A stretch of DNA of 16,370 nucleotides from an uncultured beta proteobacterium. GTDB lineage: Bacteria; Pseudomonadota; Gammaproteobacteria; Burkholderiales; Burkholderiaceae_C. The stretch is taken from the NCBI GenBank assembly GCA_903870955.1, contig CAIQEX010000599.1:1-16370 (forward strand). The letters run 5' to 3'. Position numbers and translations under genes: made by a program. Every line of letters begins with the position of its first letter. The stretch's first letter is position 1. The notes beneath the pieces were generated by a model that saw nothing but the letters and a program-made list of their open reading frames with translations, was not told where the DNA came from and ran no database searches. Shown here one piece after another: positions 1 to 6,554 of the stretch.

Positions 1-755
1 ATACTGCCGCCTGAACGAGAGTAGATCGCGGTGTTAATGCCCAACAAATTCCCATTGGTGTCGACCAGCGCCCCCCCTGAGTTTCCAGGGTTGATTGCAG
101 CATCGGTCTGGATAAAGTTTTCGAAAGTGTTGATTCCCAGCTGGTTGCGCCCCAATGCGCTCACGATGCCACTGGTCACGGTCTGACCAACGCCGAAAGG
201 ATTGCCGATCGCAAGCACCTGGTCGCCCACCTGCAGCGCGTCGGAATTGCCCAGAACAATGGTGGGCAACTTTTCGAGGCCGATTTTTAAAACGGCTAGG
301 TCGCTGTCGGGATCGGTGCCAATGACCTTGCCTTTGGTGCGCCTGCCGTCGTTCAGGATGACTTCGATTTCGTCGGCCCCTTCCACCACATGGTTATTGG
401 TGAGGATGTAACCGCTCTGGCTCACTATCACGCCGCTGCCCAGGCCACCCTGCGCTTCTTCACCTTGGTCGCCATAGAAAAACTTGAACCATGGGTCATT
501 CGCGTTCGGATTCTTTTTCGCGGCTTGGCTGGTGTTGATACTGACGACGGCCGCAGAGGCTTTTTGCGCGGCACCACGCAGACTGCCAGGAGGAACTTCA
601 CCAGCGACCGACGCAGGCGCCTCCAGTAACGCGACCGCCCCGTTGCCACTACCTGGCAGATGACCGAGCCACTGGGGTTTTAGCGTTAAAACGACAAAAT
701 AGGCCGCTAAAAACACCGTGGCGGCTTGGGAAAAAATCAACCAAAGTCTTTTCAT
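1..755 (-). CDS. HtrA/DegS-like trypsin-family serine protease, C-terminus cut by window edge
   Basis: Periplasmic quality-control protease of the HtrA (S1C) family, probably anchored in the inner membrane. The visible 251 residues start MKRLWLIF, with one hydrophobic segment at about residues 4-26 and no obvious cleavage site, as in DegS-type proteins. A linker follows, then the chymotrypsin-fold domain. The catalytic triad is visible: His122 (LTNNHVV), Asp152 (DSDLAVL) and Ser226 (NPGNSGGAL). The PDZ domain(s) expected C-terminal to this would lie beyond base 1, so DegS-like (one PDZ) and DegP/DegQ-like (two PDZ) cannot be told apart by domain count. The start is the ATG at 755: a TGA lies in frame two codons upstream, so no longer start exists. 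There is no Shine-Dalgarno, and TACAAT lies 7 nt before the ATG. It is divergent from the cysteine-cluster gene. Family assignment is firm; the subfamily is inferred. Confidence 0.93.
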   Translation of the reverse strand, partial: MKRLWLIFSQAATVFLAAYFVVLTLKPQWLGHLPGSGNGAVALLEAPASVAGEVPPGSLRGAAQKASAAVVSINTSQAAKKNPNANDPWFKFFYGDQGEEAQGGLGSGVIVSQSGYILTNNHVVEGADEIEVILNDGRRTKGKVIGTDPDSDLAVLKIGLEKLPTIVLGNSDALQVGDQVLAIGNPFGVGQTVTSGIVSALGRNQLGINTFENFIQTDAAINPGNSGGALVDTNGNLLGINTAIYSRSGGS

Positions 756-827
756 GGATCAAATTGTAGGACGCATAGCGCTTGGCGTTACATTGGGCTC
801 TAGTGCCCACTTTGCAAGCTCACTCTT

Positions 828-1199
828 TTGTCGCCTCAGCAAGTCATTCACATTCAACCTCTGGCGCCCGCAAAGCCTGCTTTTGGCGAGGCCTGCAATG
901 GCTGCGGAGTCTGTTGTCTGGCCGAAACTTGCCCGTTGGGCTTGCTGATTTCTCGCAGCCGGTTGGGGCCCTGCAAGGCCCTGATCTGGGTTGCCGAGCG
1001 GAAGCAGTACCGCTGCGGTGTATTGGGTGATGGCGACAACAGCAAAGGACTTTTTTTCGCTGTTTGGGCTCGGCTGCGTAAGTGGATGTTTGGCCGCTGG
1101 ATTGCTGCGGGCAAAGGTTGCGATTGTGATCTGCAGGTTTCACAGTCGAGCACAATAAGTGACCTCAAACCCATCAATTCCCCACTGCACCATGACTGA
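828..1199 (+). CDS. Small YkgJ-like cysteine-cluster protein
   Basis: A 123-residue protein of unknown function with nine cysteines, most in the pattern CNGCGVCCLAETC near residues 23-35, then Cys49 (GPCK), Cys63 (YRCG) and Cys98/Cys100 (GCDCD). The pattern suggests a bound Zn or Fe-S cluster of the YkgJ/UPF0153 kind; the ligand is inference. The only start that leaves the first cysteines intact is a TTG at 828, because a TAG at 801 blocks longer reading and no in-frame ATG or GTG lies between. No Shine-Dalgarno is apparent, so the exact N-terminus is uncertain. The stop overlaps the Nif3 start by 8 bp (1192-1199), indicating co-transcription with Nif3 and pdxA. Composition looks like its neighbours. 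Confidence 0.75.
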   Translation: MSPQQVIHIQPLAPAKPAFGEACNGCGVCCLAETCPLGLLISRSRLGPCKALIWVAERKQYRCGVLGDGDNSKGLFFAVWARLRKWMFGRWIAAGKGCDCDLQVSQSSTISDLKPINSPLHHD

Positions 1200-1947
1200 A
1201 CGCAAGACGCTTTTGGCCGCTTTTGATGCCTTGCTGCAGCCCGAACGATTCAAGGATTACGGCCCCAACGGACTTCAGGTGGAGGGCTGTAACGAAGTCA
1301 CAAAGATTGTCTCCGGTGTCACCGCAAGCCTGGCGCTCATTGAGGCCGCCGTGGAATACAGGGCCGACGCAATCTTTGTGCACCATGGTCTTTTTTGGCG
1401 TGGCCATGACGGGCGGGTGACGGGTTGGTTGCGCCAGCGCTTGGGATTGCTCATGCAGCACAACATCAACCTTTTTGCCTATCACCTGCCGCTGGATGCG
1501 CATCCTGAACTGGGAAATAACGCGCAACTTGGCGCCCGGCTTGGCTTTGTCGCGCAAGAGCACTTCGGCGAACAGCAATTGGGCTGGGTAGGTGTGGCAC
1601 CGTCTCAGGTCATGGCGAGTCCGCAGTCGCTGGCCAGCCATATAGAGGGCGTACTCGGTCGTTCCGTGACTTTGGTGGCGGCTAAACCTGGCGTCATGCA
1701 GCGTGTGGCATGGTGCACAGGCGGAGCACAGGGCTACTTTGAAGACGCCATCGCCGCCGGCGCGGACATATTTGTGACCGGCGAGATTTCCGAACCGCAA
1801 GCCCATTACGCACGCGAATGCGGCGTCAGCTTTATCGCCTGTGGTCACCATGCCAGTGAACGCTATGGTGCTCCTGCGGTGGCGGCTCACATTGCAGAGC
1901 AACTCGGTCTGCAGCATGTGGCCATCGACATTGATAACCCCGCCTGA
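1192..1947 (+). CDS. Nif3-like dinuclear metal centre protein (YbgI family)
   Basis: A 251-residue member of the Nif3/YbgI (DUF34) family, close to the 247 residues of E. coli YbgI. These form toroidal hexamers with a two-metal site, and their physiological reaction is not settled. The expected ligands are visible: His64-His65 (FVHHG), Asp102 (HLPLDAH), His219 and Glu223 (CGHHASE), with the family's His-x3-Glu spacing. The N-terminal signature PERFKDYGPNGLQVEG is typical. A GTG at 1159 would add 11 residues, but the ATG at 1192 matches the normal family start. It overlaps the preceding cysteine-protein gene by 8 bp and ends 8 nt before pdxA, so the three look like one transcription unit. GTP cyclohydrolase annotations sometimes given to this family should not be taken as fact. 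Confidence 0.93.
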   Translation: MTERKTLLAAFDALLQPERFKDYGPNGLQVEGCNEVTKIVSGVTASLALIEAAVEYRADAIFVHHGLFWRGHDGRVTGWLRQRLGLLMQHNINLFAYHLPLDAHPELGNNAQLGARLGFVAQEHFGEQQLGWVGVAPSQVMASPQSLASHIEGVLGRSVTLVAAKPGVMQRVAWCTGGAQGYFEDAIAAGADIFVTGEISEPQAHYARECGVSFIACGHHASERYGAPAVAAHIAEQLGLQHVAIDIDNPA

Positions 1948-1955
1948 AAGTCCGA

Positions 1956-2999
1956 ATGTCGCAAGCCCCCATTGCTATCACCATGGGCGATGCCGCTGGC
2001 ATCGGGCCAGAAATCATTGTCAAAGCCTATCAACAACAGCCGGTTTTACTGGCGGGATGTTTTGTTTGGGGTGACGTTCAAACCCTTCGCAGGGCAGCCA
2101 TCCAACTGAACCAGGGACGCGTAACGTTCCCTGTCGCAGCGATTGCGAGCCCGAAGGAAGTTGGGGGGGGCCCGCCGAATTGCATTCCCGTGCTGCAACA
2201 AGGGCAGGCGTTGCCACCGATCGACTTGGGACACGTCAGCGCGGTGGCCGGTGCGTTTGCCGGAAACTGTGTGCTGCAGGCCGCACGCGCAGCCATGCGG
2301 GGTGAAATCTCGGCAATGGTCACGGCGCCTTTGCATAAGGAAGCTTTGTCTGCGGCAGGAGCGCCCTTTAACCAATATCCTGGTCACACGGAAATGCTTC
2401 AGGCCGTTGCTGCGGAGCACATGAACCAGTCTGTGCGTGAAATGCCGGTGCGCATGATGCTGGCAAACGATGAACTGCGTACCGTGCTGGTCAGCATTCA
2501 TGTGTCACTGCGGGCAGCGATTGAGGCAGTGACCTTTGAAAATGTTTTGCAGACTTTATTGATCACACACGCCTCATTGACCAAACTGATCGGGCGTAAT
2601 CCGCGGATTGCCGTGGCTGGCCTGAATCCCCATGCGGGGGAGGGCGGGCTCTTTGGCCGGGAGGAACTGGAAATCATTCTGCCCGCCATGCAGGCTGCCG
2701 CACTTCAGGGTTGCAAGGTGAGTGGCCCCTGGGCGCCAGACACGGTATTTATGCGCGCCCGTCGCAAGCCAGGGCAGGAGCCTGAATTTGACGTGGTTGT
2801 GGCCATGTACCACGACCAGGGACTGATACCGGTGAAATACCTGGGGGTCGAGCAAGGCGTCAATGTGACCCTGGGGTTGCCACTGGTTCGCACCAGCCCA
2901 GACCATGGCACCGCGTTCGACATCGCCGGGACGGGCAACGCCGATCCGAGCAGCCTGATAGAGGCTGTCCGGATGGCGCGGGCGTTAATTACTTCCTGA
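1956..2999 (+). CDS. pdxA: 4-hydroxythreonine-4-phosphate dehydrogenase PdxA
   Basis: NAD-dependent oxidation of 4-phosphohydroxy-L-threonine, giving (after decarboxylation) 3-amino-1-hydroxyacetone 1-phosphate, in the DXP-dependent pyridoxal 5'-phosphate pathway; a cytosolic homodimer. The 347 residues open with the family signature [10 protein letters not shown], followed by GHTEML (143-148). Three divalent-metal histidines are visible: His182 (SIHVSL), His226 (LNPHAGEGG) and His286 ([14 protein letters not shown]). The C-terminal [15 protein letters not shown] is also conserved. It is slightly longer than E. coli PdxA (329), mostly through a loop near residues 60-90 that contains a G8 tract (2163-2170). 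It lies 8 nt after the Nif3 gene; a weak GAAAG near that stop could serve as ribosome binding site. Its last 11 bp overlap the 3' end of mscL on the other strand, leaving no room for a terminator between them. Confidence 0.97.
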   Translation: MSQAPIAITMGDAAGIGPEIIVKAYQQQPVLLAGCFVWGDVQTLRRAAIQLNQGRVTFPVAAIASPKEVGGGPPNCIPVLQQGQALPPIDLGHVSAVAGAFAGNCVLQAARAAMRGEISAMVTAPLHKEALSAAGAPFNQYPGHTEMLQAVAAEHMNQSVREMPVRMMLANDELRTVLVSIHVSLRAAIEAVTFENVLQTLLITHASLTKLIGRNPRIAVAGLNPHAGEGGLFGREELEIILPAMQAAALQGCKVSGPWAPDTVFMRARRKPGQEPEFDVVVAMYHDQGLIPVKYLGVEQGVNVTLGLPLVRTSPDHGTAFDIAGTGNADPSSLIEAVRMARALITS

Positions 3000-3417
3000 G
3001 GCTGTCGCGAATTTCGCGCAGCAACATGACGTCTTCCGGAGTGGGTGCTGGTGCGGCTTCCACGACGGGCTCGTCCTTTTTCAACTTGTTGAGTTGCTTG
3101 ACCATCAGGAACACGATGAATGCCAATATGAGAAAGTTCACGGCGATGGTGATGAAATTTCCATAGGCGAAAACCGGAATGCCGGCTTTTTTCAGGGCGG
3201 CCAGAGAAGTGTCGGTTCCAGCCGGGACGCTTCCAAGGACGACAAACAAATTCGAAAAATCCACTTTACCAATCACAGAGCCAACGATTGGCATGATCAG
3301 ATCTCCAACGACGGAGTCGACAATTTTTCCGAACGCACCACCAACGATTACGCCGACCGCAAGATCCATTGCGTTGCCTTTGACGGCAAATTCTTTGAAT
3401 TCTTGAATCATTCCCAT
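2989..3417 (-). CDS. mscL: Large-conductance mechanosensitive channel MscL
   Basis: Inner-membrane homopentameric channel that opens under membrane tension and releases solutes during hypo-osmotic shock. The 142 residues (E. coli 136) show the canonical order: amphipathic N-terminal helix ([13 protein letters not shown]), first transmembrane pore helix at about 16-45 ([14 protein letters not shown]), periplasmic loop at about 50-85, second transmembrane helix at about 87-108, and a charged C-terminal bundle helix ending [11 protein letters not shown]. The start at 3417 is preceded by AGAGGAG with 6 nt spacing, a strong Shine-Dalgarno. Another ATG 5 bases upstream is out of frame. It is convergent with pdxA (11-bp overlap of stops) and divergent from petA, so its promoter must lie within 3418-3560. 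No close match to -35/-10 was identified there on this strand. Confidence 0.98.
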   Translation of the reverse strand: MGMIQEFKEFAVKGNAMDLAVGVIVGGAFGKIVDSVVGDLIMPIVGSVIGKVDFSNLFVVLGSVPAGTDTSLAALKKAGIPVFAYGNFITIAVNFLILAFIVFLMVKQLNKLKKDEPVVEAAPAPTPEDVMLLREIRDSLRK

Positions 3418-3487
3418 GCATGTCTCCTCTTTTGAAAATAAAACCGAAGTGTAGCGCCGCTTGCGCCGGGCTACGTCTGACGCCTAC

Positions 3488-3520
3488 CTGACCGATTTGA
3501 TGATTTCGGTCAGCTACAAT
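3488..3520 (+). promoter_or_regulatory. Candidate petA promoter region: inverted repeat plus -10-like box
   Basis: A perfect 8-bp inverted repeat, CTGACCGA (3488-3495) and TCGGTCAG (3506-3513), is separated by 10 bp. It ends one base before TACAAT (3515-3520), a good -10 match, 40 bp ahead of the petA ATG. No -35 hexamer sits at the normal 16-18 bp spacing; the inverted repeat occupies that place. This arrangement would suit an activator or repressor site controlling the bc1 operon. The symmetry is seen directly; the regulatory role is inferred and no regulator can be named. Confidence 0.4.
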
Positions 3521-3560
3521 CGACGTTTGCCCATAGTTGTGATGTTCATTGAGGATTCTC

Positions 3561-4175
3561 ATGAGTGAAACCCTAGTCGACACCAAATCGATCGACGCCA
3601 GTAAACGTACCTGGATGATTGCTTCTGGCTGTGCCGGAGCTGTAGGCGGTATTGCCGCTGCCATTCCTTTTGTCAGCACTTTTCAGCCGTCTGAAAGAGC
3701 CAAAGCCGCTGGTGCCGCTGTGGAAGTGGATATTGCAGCCATCAAACCCGGTGAAAAATTAACCGTGGAGTGGCGCGGCAAGCCTGTCTGGATCGTGCGC
3801 CGCACGCCCGAACAACTCGCCGCACTAACCAAGTTAGATCCACAGTTGGCAGACCCGAAGTCGGAACGTAAACGCGGTGAATTGACTCCTGAGTACGCTG
3901 CCAACGAAGGCCGCTCGATCAAGCCTGAGTTTTTTGTTGCCGTGGGTATTTGCACGCACCTGGGTTGTTCGCCTTCGGACAAGTTCACGGCTGGCCCGCA
4001 AGCATCATTGCCCGATGACTGGCAAGGCGGCTTCCTGTGCCCCTGCCACGGCTCCACCTTCGATTTGGCTGGTCGCGTTTTCAAGAACAAGCCTGCGCCT
4101 GACAATTTGGAAGTGCCGCCGCATATGTACCTGTCCGACAGCAGATTGCTGATCGGCGAAGACAAGAAGGCCTAA
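3561..4175 (+). CDS. petA: Rieske 2Fe-2S subunit of cytochrome bc1 complex
   Basis: Iron-sulfur subunit of ubiquinol:cytochrome c reductase, which takes the first electron from ubiquinol at the Qo site and passes it to cytochrome c1. The 204 residues show an N-terminal Tat-like signal-anchor (SKRTWMIASG, then a hydrophobic stretch at about 19-38), a flexible hinge (about 41-55), and the Rieske head. Cluster ligands are visible: Cys131 and His133 (CTHLGC), Cys160 and His163 (CPCHGS). Cys136 and Cys162 form the usual disulfide. The twin-arginine position reads Lys-Arg rather than Arg-Arg. The start ATG 3561 has GAGGA 5 nt upstream; a TTG at 3549 in the same frame is rejected. First gene of petABC; its TAA overlaps the petB ribosome binding site. 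Confidence 0.98.
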   Translation: MSETLVDTKSIDASKRTWMIASGCAGAVGGIAAAIPFVSTFQPSERAKAAGAAVEVDIAAIKPGEKLTVEWRGKPVWIVRRTPEQLAALTKLDPQLADPKSERKRGELTPEYAANEGRSIKPEFFVAVGICTHLGCSPSDKFTAGPQASLPDDWQGGFLCPCHGSTFDLAGRVFKNKPAPDNLEVPPHMYLSDSRLLIGEDKKA

Positions 4176-4188
4176 AGGACATAAGAAC

Positions 4189-5676
4189 ATGGCTACATTC
4201 AAGGAAATCTCCCCCAACGCGTCAGCGGGTGCGAAAGTCACCAACTGGTTTGAGAACCGTTTCCCGACCGCATTCGATGCCTACAAAGTTCACATGTCGG
4301 AGTACTACGCTCCGAAGAACTTTAACTTCTGGTACATCTTCGGTTCGCTGTCACTGCTGGTTTTGGTGATTCAAATCGTCACCGGTATTTTCCTGGTGAT
4401 GCATTACAAGCCGGATGCCGCACTGGCATTTGGTTCCGTCGAGTACATCATGCGCGATGTGCCGTGGGGCTGGTTGATTCGCTACATGCACTCCACCGGA
4501 GCGTCAGCCTTCTTTGTCGTGGTTTATCTGCACATGTTCCGCGGACTGATGTACGGCAGCTACCGCAAGCCGCGCGAACTGGTCTGGATCTTTGGCTGTG
4601 CCATTTTCCTGTGCCTGATGGCTGAGGCGTTCATGGGATATCTGCTGCCTTGGGGACAAATGTCTTACTGGGGCGCCCAAGTGATCGTGAACCTTTTTGC
4701 CGCCGTGCCCTTTGTCGGACCTGATCTGGCATTGCTGATCCGCGGTGACTATGTGGTGGGCGATGCCACGCTGAACCGCTTCTTCAGCTTCCACGTTATT
4801 GCGGTGCCGCTGGTGCTGCTGGGCTTGGTGGTTGCGCACTTGCTGGCCCTGCACGATGTGGGTTCCAACAATCCTGACGGCGTGGAAATCAAGGGCCCTG
4901 ATGCACCGCGTGATGCGGCAGGTCACCCTCTGGACGGTATCCCCTTCCACCCCTACTACACCGTGCACGACATTTACGGTGTGAGCCTGTTCCTGCTGGT
5001 TTTTACGGCCATCATTTTCTTTGCCCCAGAGTTCGGCGGTTACTTCCTGGAGTACAACAACTTCATCCCGGCTGATCCATTCAAGACGCCGTTGCACATT
5101 GCTCCGGTCTGGTATTTCACGCCCTTCTATTCGATGTTGCGTGCAGTCACCGGTGAAATGGCCACGGTGTTGGCGCTGATTGTGCTGGCGGCGGTTTACT
5201 TTGCATCTGCCAAATTACCCAAGGTATTCAAAGCCCCGCTTTGGGCTGTAGGTGTGGGCGTTGCGGTCAGTCTGGGATTGCTGCCAGGCCTGTCCAATAT
5301 GCTCGGTTTCCTGGCCCCAGTGTTCAGTCCATTGCTGAAAGCCATGCCCTTCCTGGGTGGCATCGACGCCAAGTTCTGGGGCGTTGTAGCCATGGGTGGC
5401 GGTGTCGTGATTCTGTTCTTCCTGCCATGGCTGGATAACAGCGCGGTGAAGTCCATTCGTTACCGTCCCGACTGGCATAAATACATGTATGCCGTTTTTG
5501 TGATCGATTTTCTTGCCTTGGGTTACCTCGGCACCTTGCCACCGTCTGAAATCGGTGGCCGCATATCGCAAATCGGCACGCTCTTCTACTTCGGTTTCTT
5601 CTTGCTCATGCCTTGGTGGAGCCGGATCGGGGACCCCAAACCCGTACCCAGCCGTGTTAACTTTGTTGCCCACTGA
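4189..5676 (+). CDS. petB: Cytochrome b subunit of bc1 complex
   Basis: Membrane core of the bc1 complex, carrying hemes bL and bH and the Qo and Qi quinone sites. Its 495 residues contain the conserved four-histidine heme set: His101 and His115 in helix B, His202 and His217 in helix D. The second pair is separated by 14 residues, where mitochondrial and alphaproteobacterial proteins have 13. The Qo motif usually written PEWY reads PVWY here (306-309). LHDVGSNNPDG (221-231) is a family signature. The protein is longer than a typical 400-460 residue bacterial cytochrome b: between helix F and the conserved DAKFWGVVAMGGG segment (about 393-405) there is an extra hydrophobic stretch, about 350-390. 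AAAGGA before the ATG overlaps the petA stop. The spacing and co-direction mean one operon with petA and petC. Confidence 0.98.
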   Translation: MATFKEISPNASAGAKVTNWFENRFPTAFDAYKVHMSEYYAPKNFNFWYIFGSLSLLVLVIQIVTGIFLVMHYKPDAALAFGSVEYIMRDVPWGWLIRYMHSTGASAFFVVVYLHMFRGLMYGSYRKPRELVWIFGCAIFLCLMAEAFMGYLLPWGQMSYWGAQVIVNLFAAVPFVGPDLALLIRGDYVVGDATLNRFFSFHVIAVPLVLLGLVVAHLLALHDVGSNNPDGVEIKGPDAPRDAAGHPLDGIPFHPYYTVHDIYGVSLFLLVFTAIIFFAPEFGGYFLEYNNFIPADPFKTPLHIAPVWYFTPFYSMLRAVTGEMATVLALIVLAAVYFASAKLPKVFKAPLWAVGVGVAVSLGLLPGLSNMLGFLAPVFSPLLKAMPFLGGIDAKFWGVVAMGGGVVILFFLPWLDNSAVKSIRYRPDWHKYMYAVFVIDFLALGYLGTLPPSEIGGRISQIGTLFYFGFFLLMPWWSRIGDPKPVPSRVNFVAH

Positions 5677-5692
5677 AATGGAAACAAACACA

Positions 5693-6451
5693 ATGAAAAA
5701 AGTACTCGTTTCCCTTTTCTTGGCCCTCGGTCTGGCTGTCACGGCACAGGCTAATACGGGCGGCATTGCCTGGGACAAGGCACCTAACAAGAGCAGCGAC
5801 CTGGCCTCCTTGCAAAACGGCGCAAAGGTATTTGTCAACTATTGTCTGAACTGCCATTCGGCTGCTTTCATGCGTTTCAACCGCTTGAAAGACATCGGTT
5901 TAACCGAGCAGCAGATCAAGGACAACCTGTTGTTTACCACCGAAAAAGTGGGTGACAACATGGTTTCTGCGATTGACCCGAAGCAGGCTAAGGGCTGGTT
6001 TGGCGCCAATCCTCCAGATTTGAGTGTGATTACGCGCTCGCGTTCGTCACAAGGTCAGGGCACTGGCGCAGATTATGTTTACACCTACCTGCGCACCTTC
6101 TACGTAGACGACACCAAGCCCACCGGTTGGAACAATCTGGCGTTCCCGAATATCGCCATGCCACATGCGCTGTGGCAATTGCAGGGCAAGCGCGTGCCGA
6201 TCTATGAAGTCAAAGAAGAGCACGGTCAGGAAGTCCATGTCCTGAAAGGTTGGGAGCAATTAACCCCCGGCACCATGACCCCTGAGCAATACGATCAGAC
6301 CGTAGGTGATTTGGTGAACTATATGGCCTGGATGGCAGAGCCGGCGCAAAATACACGTGTGCGTCTGGGTGTGTGGGTTTTGTTGTTCTTGTGCGTGTTG
6401 ACATTCTTCACTTGGCGCATGAACGGCGCCTTCTGGAAAGAAGTTAAATAA
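5693..6451 (+). CDS. petC: Cytochrome c1 subunit of bc1 complex
   Basis: Heme c subunit of the bc1 complex, accepting electrons from the Rieske protein and reducing soluble cytochrome c. The 252 residues begin with a Sec signal peptide (MKKVLVSLFLALGLAVTAQA, likely cut after Ala20). The heme attachment site CLNCH is at 51-55, and the probable axial Met156 sits in NIAMPHALW. A C-terminal transmembrane anchor spans about 225-241, followed by a short cytoplasmic tail ending FWKEVK, the standard c1 topology with the domain in the periplasm. Two in-frame ATGs exist. 5693 is preferred because the positively charged signal start follows it directly; 5678 would add METNT and neither has a strong Shine-Dalgarno. 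The gene starts 16 nt after the petB stop and is followed by two hairpins that close the operon. Confidence 0.97.
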   Translation: MKKVLVSLFLALGLAVTAQANTGGIAWDKAPNKSSDLASLQNGAKVFVNYCLNCHSAAFMRFNRLKDIGLTEQQIKDNLLFTTEKVGDNMVSAIDPKQAKGWFGANPPDLSVITRSRSSQGQGTGADYVYTYLRTFYVDDTKPTGWNNLAFPNIAMPHALWQLQGKRVPIYEVKEEHGQEVHVLKGWEQLTPGTMTPEQYDQTVGDLVNYMAWMAEPAQNTRVRLGVWVLLFLCVLTFFTWRMNGAFWKEVK

Positions 6452-6464
6452 TCTCGACAGTCAT

Positions 6465-6493
6465 GTTTGGGCGCTTTACCAAGGTGCCCAAAC
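6465..6493 (+). other. Strong RNA hairpin just after petC
   Basis: GTTTGGGC (6465-6472) pairs perfectly with GCCCAAAC (6486-6493). The stem can extend inward with two G-U pairs to 13 bp around a 3-base ACC loop. It lies 13 nt after the petC stop and is not followed by a T-run, so it is not an intrinsic terminator by itself. A role in mRNA 3'-end protection or processing is possible but inferred. Confidence 0.6.
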
Positions 6494-6498
6494 ACCAG

Positions 6499-6532
6499 AG
6501 AGTGGGCTCGCAATTGGCAGCCCACTCTTTTT
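6499..6532 (+). terminator. Rho-independent terminator of petABC
   Basis: A perfect 10-bp stem, AGAGTGGGCT (6499-6508) with AGCCCACTCT (6519-6528), 10-base loop, followed by a run of T (6528-6532, then C and TTTTTT to 6540). This is a classical intrinsic terminator, about 50 nt after petC. It ends only about 22 nt before the sspA start codon. Confidence 0.9.
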
Positions 6533-6554
6533 CATTTTTTAGGAGTCTCTTGCC

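Noticed and set aside
1174..1917. Long open frame of 247 codons on the minus strand opposite the Nif3 gene
   Set aside because: It is a shadow of a well-supported Nif3 gene. Its translation is rich in His, Arg and Cys with no recognisable domain, and it conflicts with the operon on the plus strand.
3451..3474. GTAGC/GCTAC arms in the mscL-petA gap
   Set aside because: Only 5-bp arms, and the inner bases do not continue the stem; easily a chance symmetry in GC-rich DNA.
5215..5838. Minus-strand open frame of 207 codons across petB/petC
   Set aside because: It lies entirely opposite two conserved bc1 genes and has no family-like segments; a typical GC-rich shadow frame.
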